Source: Thozetella sp. PMI_491
Taxonomy: Eukaryota > Ascomycota > Sordariomycetes > Chaetosphaeriales > Chaetosphaeriaceae
Direction of reading: 5' to 3'
DNA: 64,000 nt
Assembly: GCA_021432635.1 (NCBI GenBank)
Contig: MU270048.1
Span: 248,001-312,000 of the forward strand
Shown: positions 35,636 to 46,328 of the stretch, in pieces
How positions within the stretch are numbered: position 1 is the first letter of the stretch
Layout of the letters: the number at the start of each line of letters is the position of its first letter
The notes under the pieces: model-generated
Seen by the model: the letters and a program-made list of their open reading frames with translations, nothing else
What the model was told of the DNA's origin: nothing
Databases searched by the model: none
Position numbers and translations under genes: made by a program

Positions 35636-37844
35636 TGTTAGTGCAGAGAGGAGTTCGGAAAGGGTGTCGTTGTCGTCGATTTGCCGGATTGTCGCACTCG
35701 AGGTGCTTTGTCGATTGGTTCCGAGACTGCATGGGGCCGGGTTAGTCTCGACTTTCTACTTGCGCGGCCGCCAATGCCATGCAGGAAGGCATTGGAGGAA
35801 GAAGGGATACGGACCTCACGCAGCGCAAGCCAGGCGGCCGGGCGGTTGAGTTTCTTGGGTTGTGATCAGTCGGTGGCGACTTCGCGACCGCTGTGGGGGG
35901 TTATTTAGATGCCTTGCTCAGGCAATGGGGCGGCTAGGAGAGAAATCTCTCTGGTCTAGCTAGCGGATAGGCTCTCTCTTGATGAATTGGGTCCGCGGGA
36001 GAGGAAAAGGCGCGGAGAAGGGGGAAGGAGGTGTTGAGGCTTGTTTGCGGAAGCGAAGCTTGAACGTTGTATAGGTGATCAAGAGGTGTAAGAAAAATCG
36101 TGGGACTTGGGGGTGGATGGATGCAGGTGTAGCGAGTAGGTAAGTAAGTAGCGTGGGTGGGCTTATCCGGACTGGAATGGTTGCTCCGCCGGGGTCCATC
36201 GACCAGGCCGCTCGAGATGTCGCCCGGGGCTTTGTTGTCTTGCGAGTTGGCGGGTTGCCAATGGCAACGGCCTCAGGTTGCGCTCCCCGCCGCGACGGCG
36301 ATCGCCCCAAAGAGTGGGCGCTAGTGCGTCAGGACCACCCCCGTCAGCTGAGGAAACCACGCCATTGGGCCTCGCTAAAAACGTCACTACCGCCGATGCA
36401 ATCGAGCGCTGCAAGCTCCTTCCTAGGCGCAACTGCCCCATGGAGCATGCGATTGCAACAGCACATCAGGCTAAAAGGCCACTATCTCCGTCCTCCCTCA
36501 TTTGCATGTGCCTCCGTGATTTGCTTTCTTGCTTTTGTTGACTTATGCGATGTCTTAAGGACCATAAGATGGGCCCTATTCTCTTCCCCTCCTTTTCGTC
36601 CGGGCCAGTCAGCACCATGGATTCCCTGCTTTGTTTGGATCGCAAGCGCTCGCATTCGGCCTTGCGACAGGCACGACCACGCCAGCCCGCCCGACCGCCC
36701 AGCCGATGAGCATCGCTGCCGAGTGCCATCGTGGCAACCGGCTCGATGGAAGTTCTCGACAAGGTCCGCGGGCCGAGTGAGGTCCTTTGGGGGCTTTGCG
36801 AGGCAAGGACGGCCAATGGAGCTTGGACGAACATGGCGGAGTTCAAAACAAGACATTCGCTGTGACTTAATCTCGATTCCAGTCCGCCCGTCACCTTCTC
36901 TCCAGGTTTTGAGACACCGGGACGTCACCTGGCCGGCCCACGGACAGCCTAGGAGAATATGACCTCGCCATTCCACCGCACACATCCCCGGTTGGGAATA
37001 GACCTTCTTTTGGTAGGACCGAACGCCTAGATCACCCTGACTGAGGAGCTGTTCCGAGGCCCCGCGTCTTCGCCATGCTATCCCATCATCCCATCCATCA
37101 CAGACGAGATGCGCCACCACCACCTTGATCTGACAGTCGGACTTACCCAGGTTCACGGCCCACAGTTTCCTGGGCCGATTGACGCGGCCTGGGAGACCCG
37201 ATCGAGTGCACCTCCTGGCGGCTGTCCGGCGAGCCGGCATGCGCAGTGCCTGCAAGTGCAGTTTCTGAGCACAGCCTAGGTCTCGGTCCCGTGGCTAGCC
37301 GGAGCACACATACCTGAGCTGGTCGCATGATGCGAGGGGACAGTGACGATCCAGCCCAACCCCTTCTCTCTAACGTAACGAGGGGAGCTTAGGGAGCTGG
37401 GAATGGACCCTTCTGCGGCACAAGGCAGCCACTTTGAAACGGGAGCTGCGAGGCAAGGGATCCTCCGCGCTTGCCACAGCGTTAATCCTGAAGTCACTCA
37501 TGAAATCCTAGCTATACTAGTTGGCGAGAAACTTCCAATCCTAGAGCGCGGGCACCTTCACTCAGCAGCGCAATTGGGTCGGCGTAGGAGAGTGGCCAGT
37601 GCTTGTCTCAGTGAGGACCGCATACGTTTACAGGGTACTGAGATTGCGCTGCAGCGTTGAAATACTCGTAGGCAATGTTGCAATCGTGATATCTTACCCA
37701 TAATGAACACATTGGCCAATCGCAGGACACATCTGAGACAATTTATTCGTAGCTGAGATTCCAAGCATTAAACTTTTCGTACATCCGTATCCTTGTATCC
37801 TCACTCTCTCGAGCGACACGCAGAGCCTCTCTTTCCACGCGGAC
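35636..37844. other. Intergenic spacer
   Basis: 2.2 kb between the 5' side of the C2H2 gene and the 3' side of the cyanide hydratase gene. A pyrimidine-rich coding-strand tract (about 35960-36060) fits a long leader for the regulator. ORFs at 36153-36962 and 36482-37255 overlap on opposite strands and match nothing known. Confidence 0.5.
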
Positions 37845-39082
37845 CTAAAGCTCTTGCTCGTTGCTACCCGAGGGCTTCTTGTGCTGCGGAAGGCCGCGGC
37901 TCACGCCGACATTGCCGTTGCGCTCTGGCTTGGGAGGGTCGAGGGGGTTGTTGAGGCCCAGCCGCTCCCGCGTGCTGTAAGTTGCAATGCCTCCATCGGG
38001 ATCGGCCTCAGTTACAAGCTCCTTGCGCCGAGTGTCCACCAGTAGCCGGATCAGGTCCGGCCGCATGTAGTGCCCGGCGAAGTCCGCCAGCACCTTGGTG
38101 AGGTGCGTCTCGTCGAGGTCGATGTCGACGTAGAGGAGGCCGTCGAAGTCCTTGTCGGGCTTGACCACGAGGCTGCCGTCAGGCCGGTAGATACGAGCGT
38201 GGCCATTGTAGACCGACGGGTCGGTCTCCGGCTCGACACCCTCCGGCGTGTTCTTCTTGAGTCCTTCGACGGAGAGACGCTGGAATGGTGCTAGCACCCA
38301 CGCGCCGGTCTCGATGGCAAAGGCCGGCGTGACGAGGTCCGAGGCCGGGTCGGCGTAGTTGGTCGCGGGGTCGGGGGCGACCTGGCGCTCCTTACCAGGG
38401 TATACGGGCCAGGCGGCGACGTGAACCTGCACGCCCTGCGAGACGGACAGGGACTTGAGGAAGGGGTTCATGTTCTCCCAGCAGTTGAGCTGACCGACGC
38501 GGCCGATCTCTGTCTCCGTCACCGGGAGGAAGGTATCGCCGGCGCCGTCGCCGTAGACGAGCTTCTCGACGTGGGTCGGCTTGATCTTCCGGCGGTGGTT
38601 GATGACATCGCCGCTAGGCGAAATCAGCACCTGAGCCAGGTACAGCGTGGCGTGGTCGAGCTCGGAGAAGCCCAGGGAGACGAAGATCTGGTTGTCGCGG
38701 GCGGCGCGGCGGATGCGGCGCATCTCCTCCGAATCGACGCGCAGGGAGTTCTCGCGGTAGGACTTTAGCATGGGCAGCGATTGGAGGTAGTTAACCTTCC
38801 ACATCCAGTACGGATATCCGGGGATCCCTGCGCAGGCGTGAGTATGCTCGTGATGCCGCTGGGCTGTTGTCTAGATCATGACTTACAAACTTCGGGGAAG
38901 GCGACAAACTTGGCGCCTGCCTTACCGGCCTCGTTGATGAAGTTGATAGTCTTCTGCACGCCGGCCTCGAGATCGAACCATCCTGGCTCGGAGGTGACCT
39001 TGAGCTCGCGTTAGTGTCCCTTTGTCTCTTCTGCTCTCCCGGGGGCACCTACGGCAGCGGCCTTGTACTTGGTAATCGGCAT
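37845..39082 (-). CDS. Cyanide hydratase (nitrilase superfamily)
   Basis: Three exons, 39082..39053, 38998..38887 and 38827..37845, give 374 aa; introns are 54 and 59 nt. The first exon codes only [10 protein letters not shown]. The protein follows fungal cyanide hydratase closely: [18 protein letters not shown] with Glu46, [11 protein letters not shown] with Lys128, and [12 protein letters not shown] with Cys163 form the nitrilase catalytic triad. The blocks [32 protein letters not shown] and [12 protein letters not shown] are also typical. The enzyme hydrates HCN to formamide in the cytosol, usually as helical multimers, and protects against cyanide. The C-terminal tail after the [12 protein letters not shown] stretch is polar and about 20 residues longer than the Neurospora enzyme as I remember it. 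A nitrilase with other substrates is less likely. Fungal orthologs are called chy1/cht. Confidence 0.93.
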
Positions 39083-39180
39083 GATGGCTCAATGCGAGGA
39101 GACTCGTGGTGTTTCTGCTGTCAGGCTTGCGGTCGTGGAGATGATGATCTGTAACATCGAAGGAGAGCTCATCTCCAACG

Positions 39181-39187
39181 TTATATA
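39181..39187 (-). promoter_or_regulatory. TATA box of the cyanide hydratase gene
   Basis: TATATAA on the minus strand, about 100 bp upstream of the start codon at 39082, a normal distance for a short fungal 5' leader. No other TATA-like element is as close. Confidence 0.5.
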
Positions 39188-40517
39188 GGTAGATGCACCT
39201 TCACGACTCGCACCTTCACCCCCTCGCAGCTTCGTCCAACCCCACAGCACATCGGCCTCCTCGGGCGGTGCTCGGGTTTCTGGCCGTCAATCATAATACA
39301 TTGCTACAACCATTGGCGAAGTCTGTGGCATACTCCGTCTGTCTGTATGGCGTGATACCTCTTCTCAGCACGGTGAAGATGCCGAAACGAGCCCGAAGGG
39401 TCTCGTCGTTGCGCGGGCAATGAGTGAGGTGCGTTGCACTACAGTGAGGGGATATTTTCCCTGGGAGATTGTATTGGCCAGATGCCGGGTTCCGAGACAC
39501 TCTTGCGCGTCTGTTCTCTGGGGAAGGGGCCCTTTCGATGGCTGGCTGAGCGAGGACGTAGCATAGATAGTGCAGGGAGCTGCGGAGGCCGGCGACTGCT
39601 TGGCAATCTGCTTGTGACAATAACGTGACTAAAGTATTAAGGAAATACAGAGCTCGAGTAGTACTGCAATGTAATCACCCTGCTCAGCCGAAGCTTGCCC
39701 CCGCACGGTGAATGCAAAGAGGCTCGATCCGCATCGTGCGATTGCTCCGCGGTGGAACGCCGGGATTTGAAAGACCATACCCCGGGTCGCGTCCCGGGAG
39801 CCGCGCCTGCAACATCGGACCATCCCGAGTCGATCAGCCAAGCATGCTCGGTATTTCTCGGACAGGGTCCAGACAATGCCGTTAGAGACGAAATCCCGCT
39901 CTTTTGCCCATGGGTCCGTGGCGGGATCCTGATCACCTCAATCCCGCGTGGGCATAGGTGTGTCGTCCTGCATGTCAGCCAGGCTAGCTGCTGGGAAAGA
40001 TAGGGGTCTTCTGCGAACCTCCATTTTTAGCTAAAAGCTTCATCGGAATGTTGATAAGAAGCCATGGTAGAGCTGGCATTACCCGAGGAGATACATTGCA
40101 ATGGACGCCACGGTATAGCTGCTAGTGGTTCTTCGGTGTCGCCAGCCTCGTTGTGGGTGCTTCTTGGAAGCCGTTCACCTCAATTGATGGAAAAGAAGTG
40201 GCGATCTATAACCCCGCGGTTTTTCTTGTCACCGGGCATAAGCTTTCTGGGCCAGTCCTCTTAGCGGATACAGCTTGACCTCGAGCGCAGACGCTCGGTT
40301 TGCGGCTGCTCGTACGAGAGCAAGGTCAACACATCGACTAGCGTCAGAACACGACAGGAAGCTGGTTATTGTGGTTTCATTGAGTCCCCATTGGATCTAC
40401 TAATCGTGTAGCTATGCCGTGATAGCACCCAGACGCTTTTCCCAATGGCAAGGGACACGACCGTCCCAGTAAAACTACCTATAAAACACGAACCCAACTC
40501 CGAACCGTCCCTCTAAT
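39188..40517. other. Intergenic spacer
   Basis: It holds the upstream flank of the cyanide hydratase gene and the 3' flank of the reductase gene. No gene is supported. Confidence 0.5.
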
Positions 40518-41379
40518 TTACTGCGATGAGCCACCCGAGATAGTGATGACTTGTCCTGTGGGGGAGATTAGTCTCATAGAGTCCAACGCACGGATTCGAG
40601 GAATGCTTACCATTAACCCAGCCGCCGTCATCACTAGCAAGGAAGGCAACAACGCGGGCGACATCCTCGGGGACGGCGCAGCGGCCGAGCGGGCAGTGCT
40701 CGGCCATCAAAGTCTCGATCTTCTCGGCGGGCCAGTCGGGTGTGCCGCCGGGAATGTAGTGCCAGGCGTTTTGCGTGAACATGTCGCTCTTGATGCCGCC
40801 GGGAGCCACGCCGTTGACGGTGATACCCCTGACACCGAAGTCAGTAGCGAAGGCCTTGATCATGCCGATGACGGCCATCTTGCTGGCATTGTACAAGGCG
40901 TGGTTCTTGACGCCCATAAGGCCGGCAGCGATGCTGCTCATAAGGATGAGACGGCCGTTCTGCTCCAGGTACTTGAAGGCGGCCTGGCCGACGAAGAACT
41001 GGGCGCGGGCGTTGAGGTTGAAGACGTGGTCGAACTTCTCCTCGGTCACCTCCTCGGTCTTGTCCCAGGACTCAGTGCCCGAGTTGGACATGACAATGTC
41101 GAGCTTGCCGAACGCCTTCTTGGCCTCCTCAAAGAGGCGGGTGATCTCGGACACCTTGGACACGTCGGCCTGGATGGCCACGGCCTTGGCGCCGTTGCCG
41201 TACGACTCGATCTCCTTAACCACCTCAAGGGCGGGGCCCTCGGACGAGACGTAGTTAACCACGACCGAGGCGCCGCGCTTGCCGAGCTCGAGGGCGACAC
41301 CCTTGCCAATACCACGGCCGGCGCCGGTGATGAGGGCAACCTTGCCTTCCAAGCTGGCGGTGGGCACTGCGAGAACCAT
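40518..41379 (-). CDS. Short-chain reductase, hydroxynaphthalene reductase-like
   Basis: Exons 41379..40611 and 40555..40518 give 268 aa. The 55-nt intron (GTAAGC...CCACAG) restores the usual ending GGWVNGQVITISGG. It is a classical SDR: NADPH-binding TGAGRGIG (18-25), ADV (71-73), SNSG (98-101), Ser149/Ser150, and active-site Tyr163 and Lys167 in YNASK; APGGIKSDM follows. Best resemblance is to tri-/tetrahydroxynaphthalene and versicolorin reductases, which act in DHN-melanin or polyketide pathways. No polyketide synthase or scytalone dehydratase is nearby, so a melanin role is only a possibility. The upstream open frame without ATG to 41460 is not taken as coding. Confidence 0.88.
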
Positions 41380-42985
41380 GGCTGCGGCTTGTGGGGGTGT
41401 GAAGCTAGTTGGGACGGAGAGAGAAGTGGGTCCTGAATAAGGGGAGCCGAAGGTAAACAATCAAAGGCGGACTAGAGCGCACGGAGGCCGACGGAACAGG
41501 CAACGAAATGGGTATCAAACAGAGGCACGATGGAATTGGGAAATAACACGAGCAAGACCACATGTCCTGGCAGTCGATGCTATTTAACAAGAGAAGTCGC
41601 AATATACTTACGGAGTGCGTTGACGGTACTCCGGCTCTTCGGAGTGGGGCGGGGGAGGGCCGGCGCGGGGATCTCCGGGCGCATTGCACGGGCGAACCTG
41701 CGCCCACGTCCCTCGTCCCCAATCCAGCCCGCGGCCGCAAAGGCCAACGTGTTTGTCCCATGTGCCCTTTTGGGTACGAGAGCGCCTCCGCATTGGGTCT
41801 GTGTTGTCGATGCCGCGTCGCTTGATGCGTCCCAAAAGGCGAAGGTACGGACGGCACCGCGCAGAGCGACGGTCCCAGTCCGCCCGGCCGGGACCAGGCG
41901 TCTACTACTCCCTAGGATCACCGACTGCAAGGGGCCGTCCGCACACCCGCCCTAGCGAACCCACGTGCATTCGTCGCCCTCTGTGCATCACTGCGCACTC
42001 GGTCCGTGGTCCAGGGAGTAAGTACCCCTTCGGGCTCCTGAGCTGGCGCCAGGAGTCGCTTCGGACATGGACAACGGGACAGAGCACGCCGTCTGGTGAT
42101 CGGCTGCCAGATTTCTTAGAGCTTGTCGCTATTTTCCTACATCAGCCGGGGGCTTCGTCGCACGTTTGGATCGGCAAGCGCCGGTGCCTTTTGCGAACGT
42201 GAAACTTGCACCTGCACCTTGATGGGACGAGCGCGCCACTGAGACGGCGATTCACAGTAAAGCGGCTGTGAATCCCGTTTTAGACGCTACAAACCTGCAG
42301 CTCTTGCACCGAACTACAGCTGGTTTGTCGGCTAATCTAGTCAATTGTGCAATTTTCACTGTGCTTGAGGAGAGGCACGGACCTGCCCAGGGCTTCCGTA
42401 CCTGCGTCGCCCAATTCTCCATTGAGCAATGCGGCTCGAATGCTGTGCCACCAGCTTTTCCAAGACGAACAACACGCCATCAAAGGGCGGTTGGATCGTA
42501 AGCGCCTCTAGCGTTGCTCTTAACTCCCAGCGGGTTTGATGGCTACGTGGACATGTATCGATGGAGTGGTCGCCAAGTATGCGTTGGCTAACATCGACGT
42601 CGAGCTCGGCACTTGCTCGAGGCAGGTGCACAAAGTACAAAGTGCTCCTTGCCTATCCGCGACCTCGAAGTTGGAAGGGTCCGATCCGGAGTGGATCGGC
42701 ACTACTATCGGACATGGGCGGGCATTTGCAGATAGAGGTCGATCATATTAGCGCGCATACCGCTGTGTTGTGCTTGAGCACAGCTGGTCGCTCCAAGGAC
42801 GCACTGTGCAAGTGACCCGGTTCACAAAGCATTTCGTCATAACTCATACACTATCATGTGCCCCAGTTCTTCACTGATGCCCTGGGTCTGGCCCTGCTAC
42901 TGCTTCAACGCAGCCTCCCTCGATCTGGCCATATAACCTACAGGTCACTGCAAAGTCTCGCCAGGACTGCGCGACTTCTCTAGTC
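41380..42985. other. Intergenic spacer
   Basis: It holds the upstream region of the reductase gene and the 3' flank of the MpaB-like gene. The overlapping ORFs at 41530-42202 on both strands resemble no family. Nothing else was recognised. Confidence 0.5.
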
Positions 42986-44338
42986 TTAGTGCTTCACCCC
43001 ATTTAACGCGGCTGTCATCGGACAGCCAGAGGCCTTCCTCAGCTCCACCAACCTTTCCTTATCCTTGGCCATCTCCTCCGCGCCCTTCCCTTTGTGGTAA
43101 TCCGGGCCGACATCGCGGATATGGTAGCCGTCCGGGAAGTACTTGGCCCCATCGTCGCCGGGAATATACCCGCCCAGGAGCCTCTTGAACCACGCATCGG
43201 GTCCCCAGCGAGCGGCGAATGTCGGCTTGACGTACCACGGATGGCCCACGTACTGCTCCAGGTAGATCTTGCCCGTCTTGGGGTCCACCTCGCTGACCGT
43301 CTTCCGTCGCAACGCATACGGCCTTGGCAGGCAAAGGTAAAGCAAGACATATTTTCTAATGTTGTTGTAGCCGTTCATATACACTCTGTTGATGAGAGTG
43401 GGTTCTGGTATCCTGCTGCACGTTAGCCATCTGTTGGGCCGGGGGCGAAGGAGAGGGGGGCTGGGGCTGGCGTACATCACGGCCTTGCGTAGTCGCGGCT
43501 CGAGAACGACGCTAGTGAGCCGAATGAACAGAGGCTTCAACGGCTTTGGAATGTTGTAGAAGCCAAGGTAGAGCGTCGAGTTGGCGACTTGCTCATTGGA
43601 CGGAGCTGGAACCATGTACTTCTCCTCATACTCGATGCTCCATTGGTCGAGCGCATTAAGCCAGGTCAAGCCGTCGTCATAGGCGTCCTTGATATGTGGC
43701 TTGAGAGCGTCGTAGGGTATCTCCATCGACGTGCCGACGTCTCGCCAGAAGACGCCCAGCGCGCACTTCTCGGTCTCATTCAGGGTGCGCCACTCCAGCT
43801 TCGCAGTCCACCGCACCGGCTCCAGCGCGAACAGGCTCAGCGTGTAGAGCATGTCACCGTCGGTGATCTTGCCCGCCTGGCGATACCGCGAGTGCAAGTA
43901 GTTCACCCGCGCGAGGCCGTCGAGGTGGCGCTCCGACGCCGGCTCGCCACTCATGATCTCGGCCATGATGGCCGTCGTGTCGGCGGCCCGCTTCGAGACC
44001 GTCTTCTCGCTGCCGAGCTGGTTCGTGGCCAGTAGGAGCCGCGAGATTGAGGGGATGCCGTACGTCTTGAAGAGGGCGAAGAACAGCGATGTGGCGAAGG
44101 TGAGGGGGAACTCCTGCGACGCCAGCTCCTGGTTGATCTTGTGCGCCTGCTCAATGGTCATCTGGGACAGCGACGACCGCGTGGTGAAGCCATACTTCTT
44201 CTTCCAGCTATTCGCGCGGCGGAACCGAAGGGCCCGGACGAGGATCAAGTACAAGAGCAACCCGGACGCGACTCCGGCATATGGCCGCTTGCTGGCGCTG
44301 GCGTACGCCTGGGCGACCGAGGAGACGAGAGACGACAT
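42986..44338 (-). CDS. ER-bound MpaB-like oxygenase (MpaB/Lcp catalytic domain)
   Basis: Exons 44338..43476 and 43412..42986 give 429 aa. The intron starts GTACGC and ends at a CAGCAG tandem acceptor. The downstream AG (63-nt intron) yields KAVMIPEPTLINR, which fits homologs better than the upstream AG (KAVIRIPEPT). One N-terminal membrane helix (about 20-37) is followed by a basic RFRRANSWKKKYGF stretch, so the enzyme is probably anchored in the ER with the domain in the cytosol. The body matches the MpaB/DUF2236 group (RVNYLHSRYRQAGKITDGDMLYTLS in part, LNETEKCALGVFWRDVG). MpaB cleaves the farnesyl chain in mycophenolic acid synthesis; this gene has no such neighbours, so its substrate is unknown. 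Confidence 0.83.
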   Translation of the reverse strand: MSSLVSSVAQAYASASKRPYAGVASGLLLYLILVRALRFRRANSWKKKYGFTTRSSLSQMTIEQAHKINQELASQEFPLTFATSLFFALFKTYGIPSISRLLLATNQLGSEKTVSKRAADTTAIMAEIMSGEPASERHLDGLARVNYLHSRYRQAGKITDGDMLYTLSLFALEPVRWTAKLEWRTLNETEKCALGVFWRDVGTSMEIPYDALKPHIKDAYDDGLTWLNALDQWSIEYEEKYMVPAPSNEQVANSTLYLGFYNIPKPLKPLFIRLTSVVLEPRLRKAVMYASPSPPLLRPRPNRWLTCSRIPEPTLINRVYMNGYNNIRKYVLLYLCLPRPYALRRKTVSEVDPKTGKIYLEQYVGHPWYVKPTFAARWGPDAWFKRLLGGYIPGDDGAKYFPDGYHIRDVGPDYHKGKGAEEMAKDKERLVELRKASGCPMTAALNGVKH

Positions 44339-45526
44339 TGCGTAGTCGATCGCGATCCGTATGGGATCAGGAGCAGAGCAGGGGGTTTGCAATCGCCACG
44401 TGCTTAGGGCGTAATGTATTTATTTGGCCAGGACAGGAGGTCTAGTGGCAAGCTGGGCTCGCTATAGCTAAAGTACTTGGAGGCCAGTGGGGAGCAGATA
44501 ATAGCTCCAGCGCCGGCAGATATATGCCTGGGGAACTCCACACCACCTATGCCCGTGGATGGCAGGGATAAGCTGCTCGAATAGCACTCGGGGCGTATGA
44601 GAGCGACACGATAGGATAGGATGGGCTTTTTGGTGCTATGTTTCATGTGGGGGACCCGTAGTAGAGAGACAGTCCCCAATCCTCGGACCTCGGCGGATGG
44701 GTCCTTGGCCAGGTTCCCCGCCTGGGGGCAACAAGGGAGCGCCCCGGCGCATCAGACATAAGGTCATGTATAGTACGACACGGCCCCCGCGCGCCGCGAG
44801 AGGTATCTCGTATCTCGCTGTAGGTAGATGTGATAACGGCCCTAGGCCCGAAGAAGCCGCGGACCCGTCCTCTGCGCATGCGAACAGCATTGCGCGTTGG
44901 TCCGAGAGACAGCATGGCCGGGGGGCCTACAGGGCGGGTGAGCCAGATCGATCTCAGTCTGTTGGTCTGCGCCACCGAATGGGACGCGGGGAAGGCCCAC
45001 GGTACCGGGTCCTTCTTAGACTCCGAAATGTGAGCCGCCAAGGCCGCATCTGGGGTGCCGAGGGCCAGCGCGGCACGATGAACCTCAAGCCGCTAGGCGT
45101 CACTCGTACATCTGGGCCAGTACTGTAGCAAGCGGGAATAACTCGTGCAGCCCCCCCTGTACGCACCAGTAAGGATGGCTGTCTTTGCGTGGTTTGTCGG
45201 AAGCCGTCGCTGCGTTTGCTACGTAATAACTTGTAACATGTTGTTTTATCCCATCTAAACCCTATGCCACTTTCAGCAGTAGTAAGTACGTGAGTCTCGA
45301 CGGGATAGCGCAAACTATCGCAGTGGTAAGCTCAACTGGTTGTACAACTTCGAGGCTAGCCAAAGCGGAGGCGGCCTAGATAAAGTGCTTACCCCAAGCC
45401 ATGTACCGAGGCCCTTTCTGCGGAGAAAACAAGCTTGCCCTAATTCAGCATAATTCCCATCTCCAAGCTTTCGCATTCGTCGGTACAGGCTGCATAGTCA
45501 ATTTTATCGACCCGCTCAATCACCAA
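44339..45526. other. Intergenic spacer
   Basis: It holds the upstream region of the MpaB-like gene, with a TATA-like AAATAAATAC on the minus strand at 44416-44425, about 80 bp before the start. No gene is seen up to the first tRNA. Confidence 0.45.
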
Positions 45527-45600
45527 GGTCGGATGGCGTAGTTGGTTATCGCATCTGTCTAACACACAGAAGGTCCCCAGTTCGAGCCTGGGTTCGATCA
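45527..45600 (+). tRNA. tRNA-Val (anticodon AAC)
   Basis: The 74-nt gene folds into a full cloverleaf: acceptor stem GGTCGGA with TTCGATC plus discriminator A; anticodon stem TCTGT/ACAGA with loop CTAACAC (anticodon AAC at 45561-45563); T-arm CCCAG-TTCGAGC-CTGGG. Internal A and B box sequences are present (TGGCGTAGTTGG, GGTTCGAGCC-like). A T6 Pol III terminator follows at 45601. It decodes GUU/GUC after A34 is changed to inosine. No intron. Confidence 0.95.
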
Positions 45601-45606
45601 TTTTTT
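45601..45606 (+). terminator. Pol III terminator of tRNA-Val(AAC)
   Basis: T6 directly after the discriminator base. Confidence 0.8.
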
Positions 45607-46249
45607 GCCAAAGTCAAGACCTCCGCCATTCGTTTGGGCTGAAGTACTCCGGATGTTTCCCTTTTTTGACGGCCGGTTGGCAGCCCTTATATTTACGTTC
45701 GCCCAGTGTCTTGCTAGGCTGGTAACAATACTAAAGGCCTGACAGGCGGACGAAACAAAAGACAGCATCCGGTGGAGGTCGTGTCATTTGTTGCCACAAA
45801 CGTAGCAGGCTAGGAGGCAAGTTTGAGTCCCTTGCGTTCCATTGCTTTGACTATTTGCTTCAGAGTGATTTCCATTGCTACGAACATCCGTGGTTTCGTT
45901 CACGGTAATGCGTGGTCCTTCCACACTTAAGCTCAGTCACGCCTTATGAGGCCGAATTTTCTAACCCGCGTCTTTCACTGCAATATTCAGCACCTCCCAG
46001 CCAACCCTGTGCAGTTTTCTTGTCGCAGACGCAGTAGGGGGCGGGCAGGGGCAATGAAGTTTTGAGAAAGCTATAACCCCCCCCNNNNNNNNNNNNNNNN
46101 NNNNNNNNNNNNNNNNNNNNNNNNNNNNNNNNNNNNNNNNNNNNNNNNNNNNNNNNNNNNNNNNNNNNNNNNNNNNNNNCCCCAAACAAAAAAAAGCCCC
46201 CCATACAAGCAAGGGCCTAGATCGCCTGGGTTGAGATGTACCCAGGAGT
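45607..46249. other. Spacer between two inverted tRNA genes, with assembly gap
   Basis: No gene is seen. It holds a C-tract (46077-46084), 95 unknown bases and a further CCCC. A weak T-arm-like element near 45821-45840 lacks a matching cloverleaf. Confidence 0.6.
46085..46179. other. Assembly gap (95 N) inside a C-tract
   Basis: Ns run from 46085 to 46179, flanked by C8 on the left and C4 on the right. The gap probably reflects a long C homopolymer or a structured region. Its true length is unknown. Confidence 0.98.
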
Positions 46250-46254
46250 AAAAA
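46250..46254 (-). terminator. Pol III terminator of tRNA-Val(CAC)
   Basis: T5 on the minus strand directly after the discriminator base. Confidence 0.75.
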
Positions 46255-46328
46255 TGATCGAACCCAGGCTCGAACTGGGGACCTTCTGTGTGTGAGACAG
46301 ATGCGATAACCAACTACGCCATCCGACC
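46255..46328 (-). tRNA. tRNA-Val (anticodon CAC)
   Basis: 74 nt on the minus strand, identical to the tRNA-Val at 45527 except base 34: the loop is CTCACAC, so the anticodon is CAC (46294-46292) and it reads GUG. The 13 bases upstream (from TCACCAA into GGTCGG) are also shared. The two genes point towards each other, about 650 bp apart. Full cloverleaf, no intron. Confidence 0.95.

Noticed and set aside
36153..36962. 269-aa plus-strand frame
   Set aside because: An opposing 257-aa frame covers the same DNA; neither matches a family. GC-rich spacer produces such frames.
40543..41436. 297-aa frame antisense to the reductase gene
   Set aside because: A mirror of GC-ending codon bias in the true gene; no motifs.
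45821..45840. T-arm-like hairpin (GCAAG...CTTGC) downstream of the first tRNA
   Set aside because: No acceptor, D or anticodon stems could be fitted around it.
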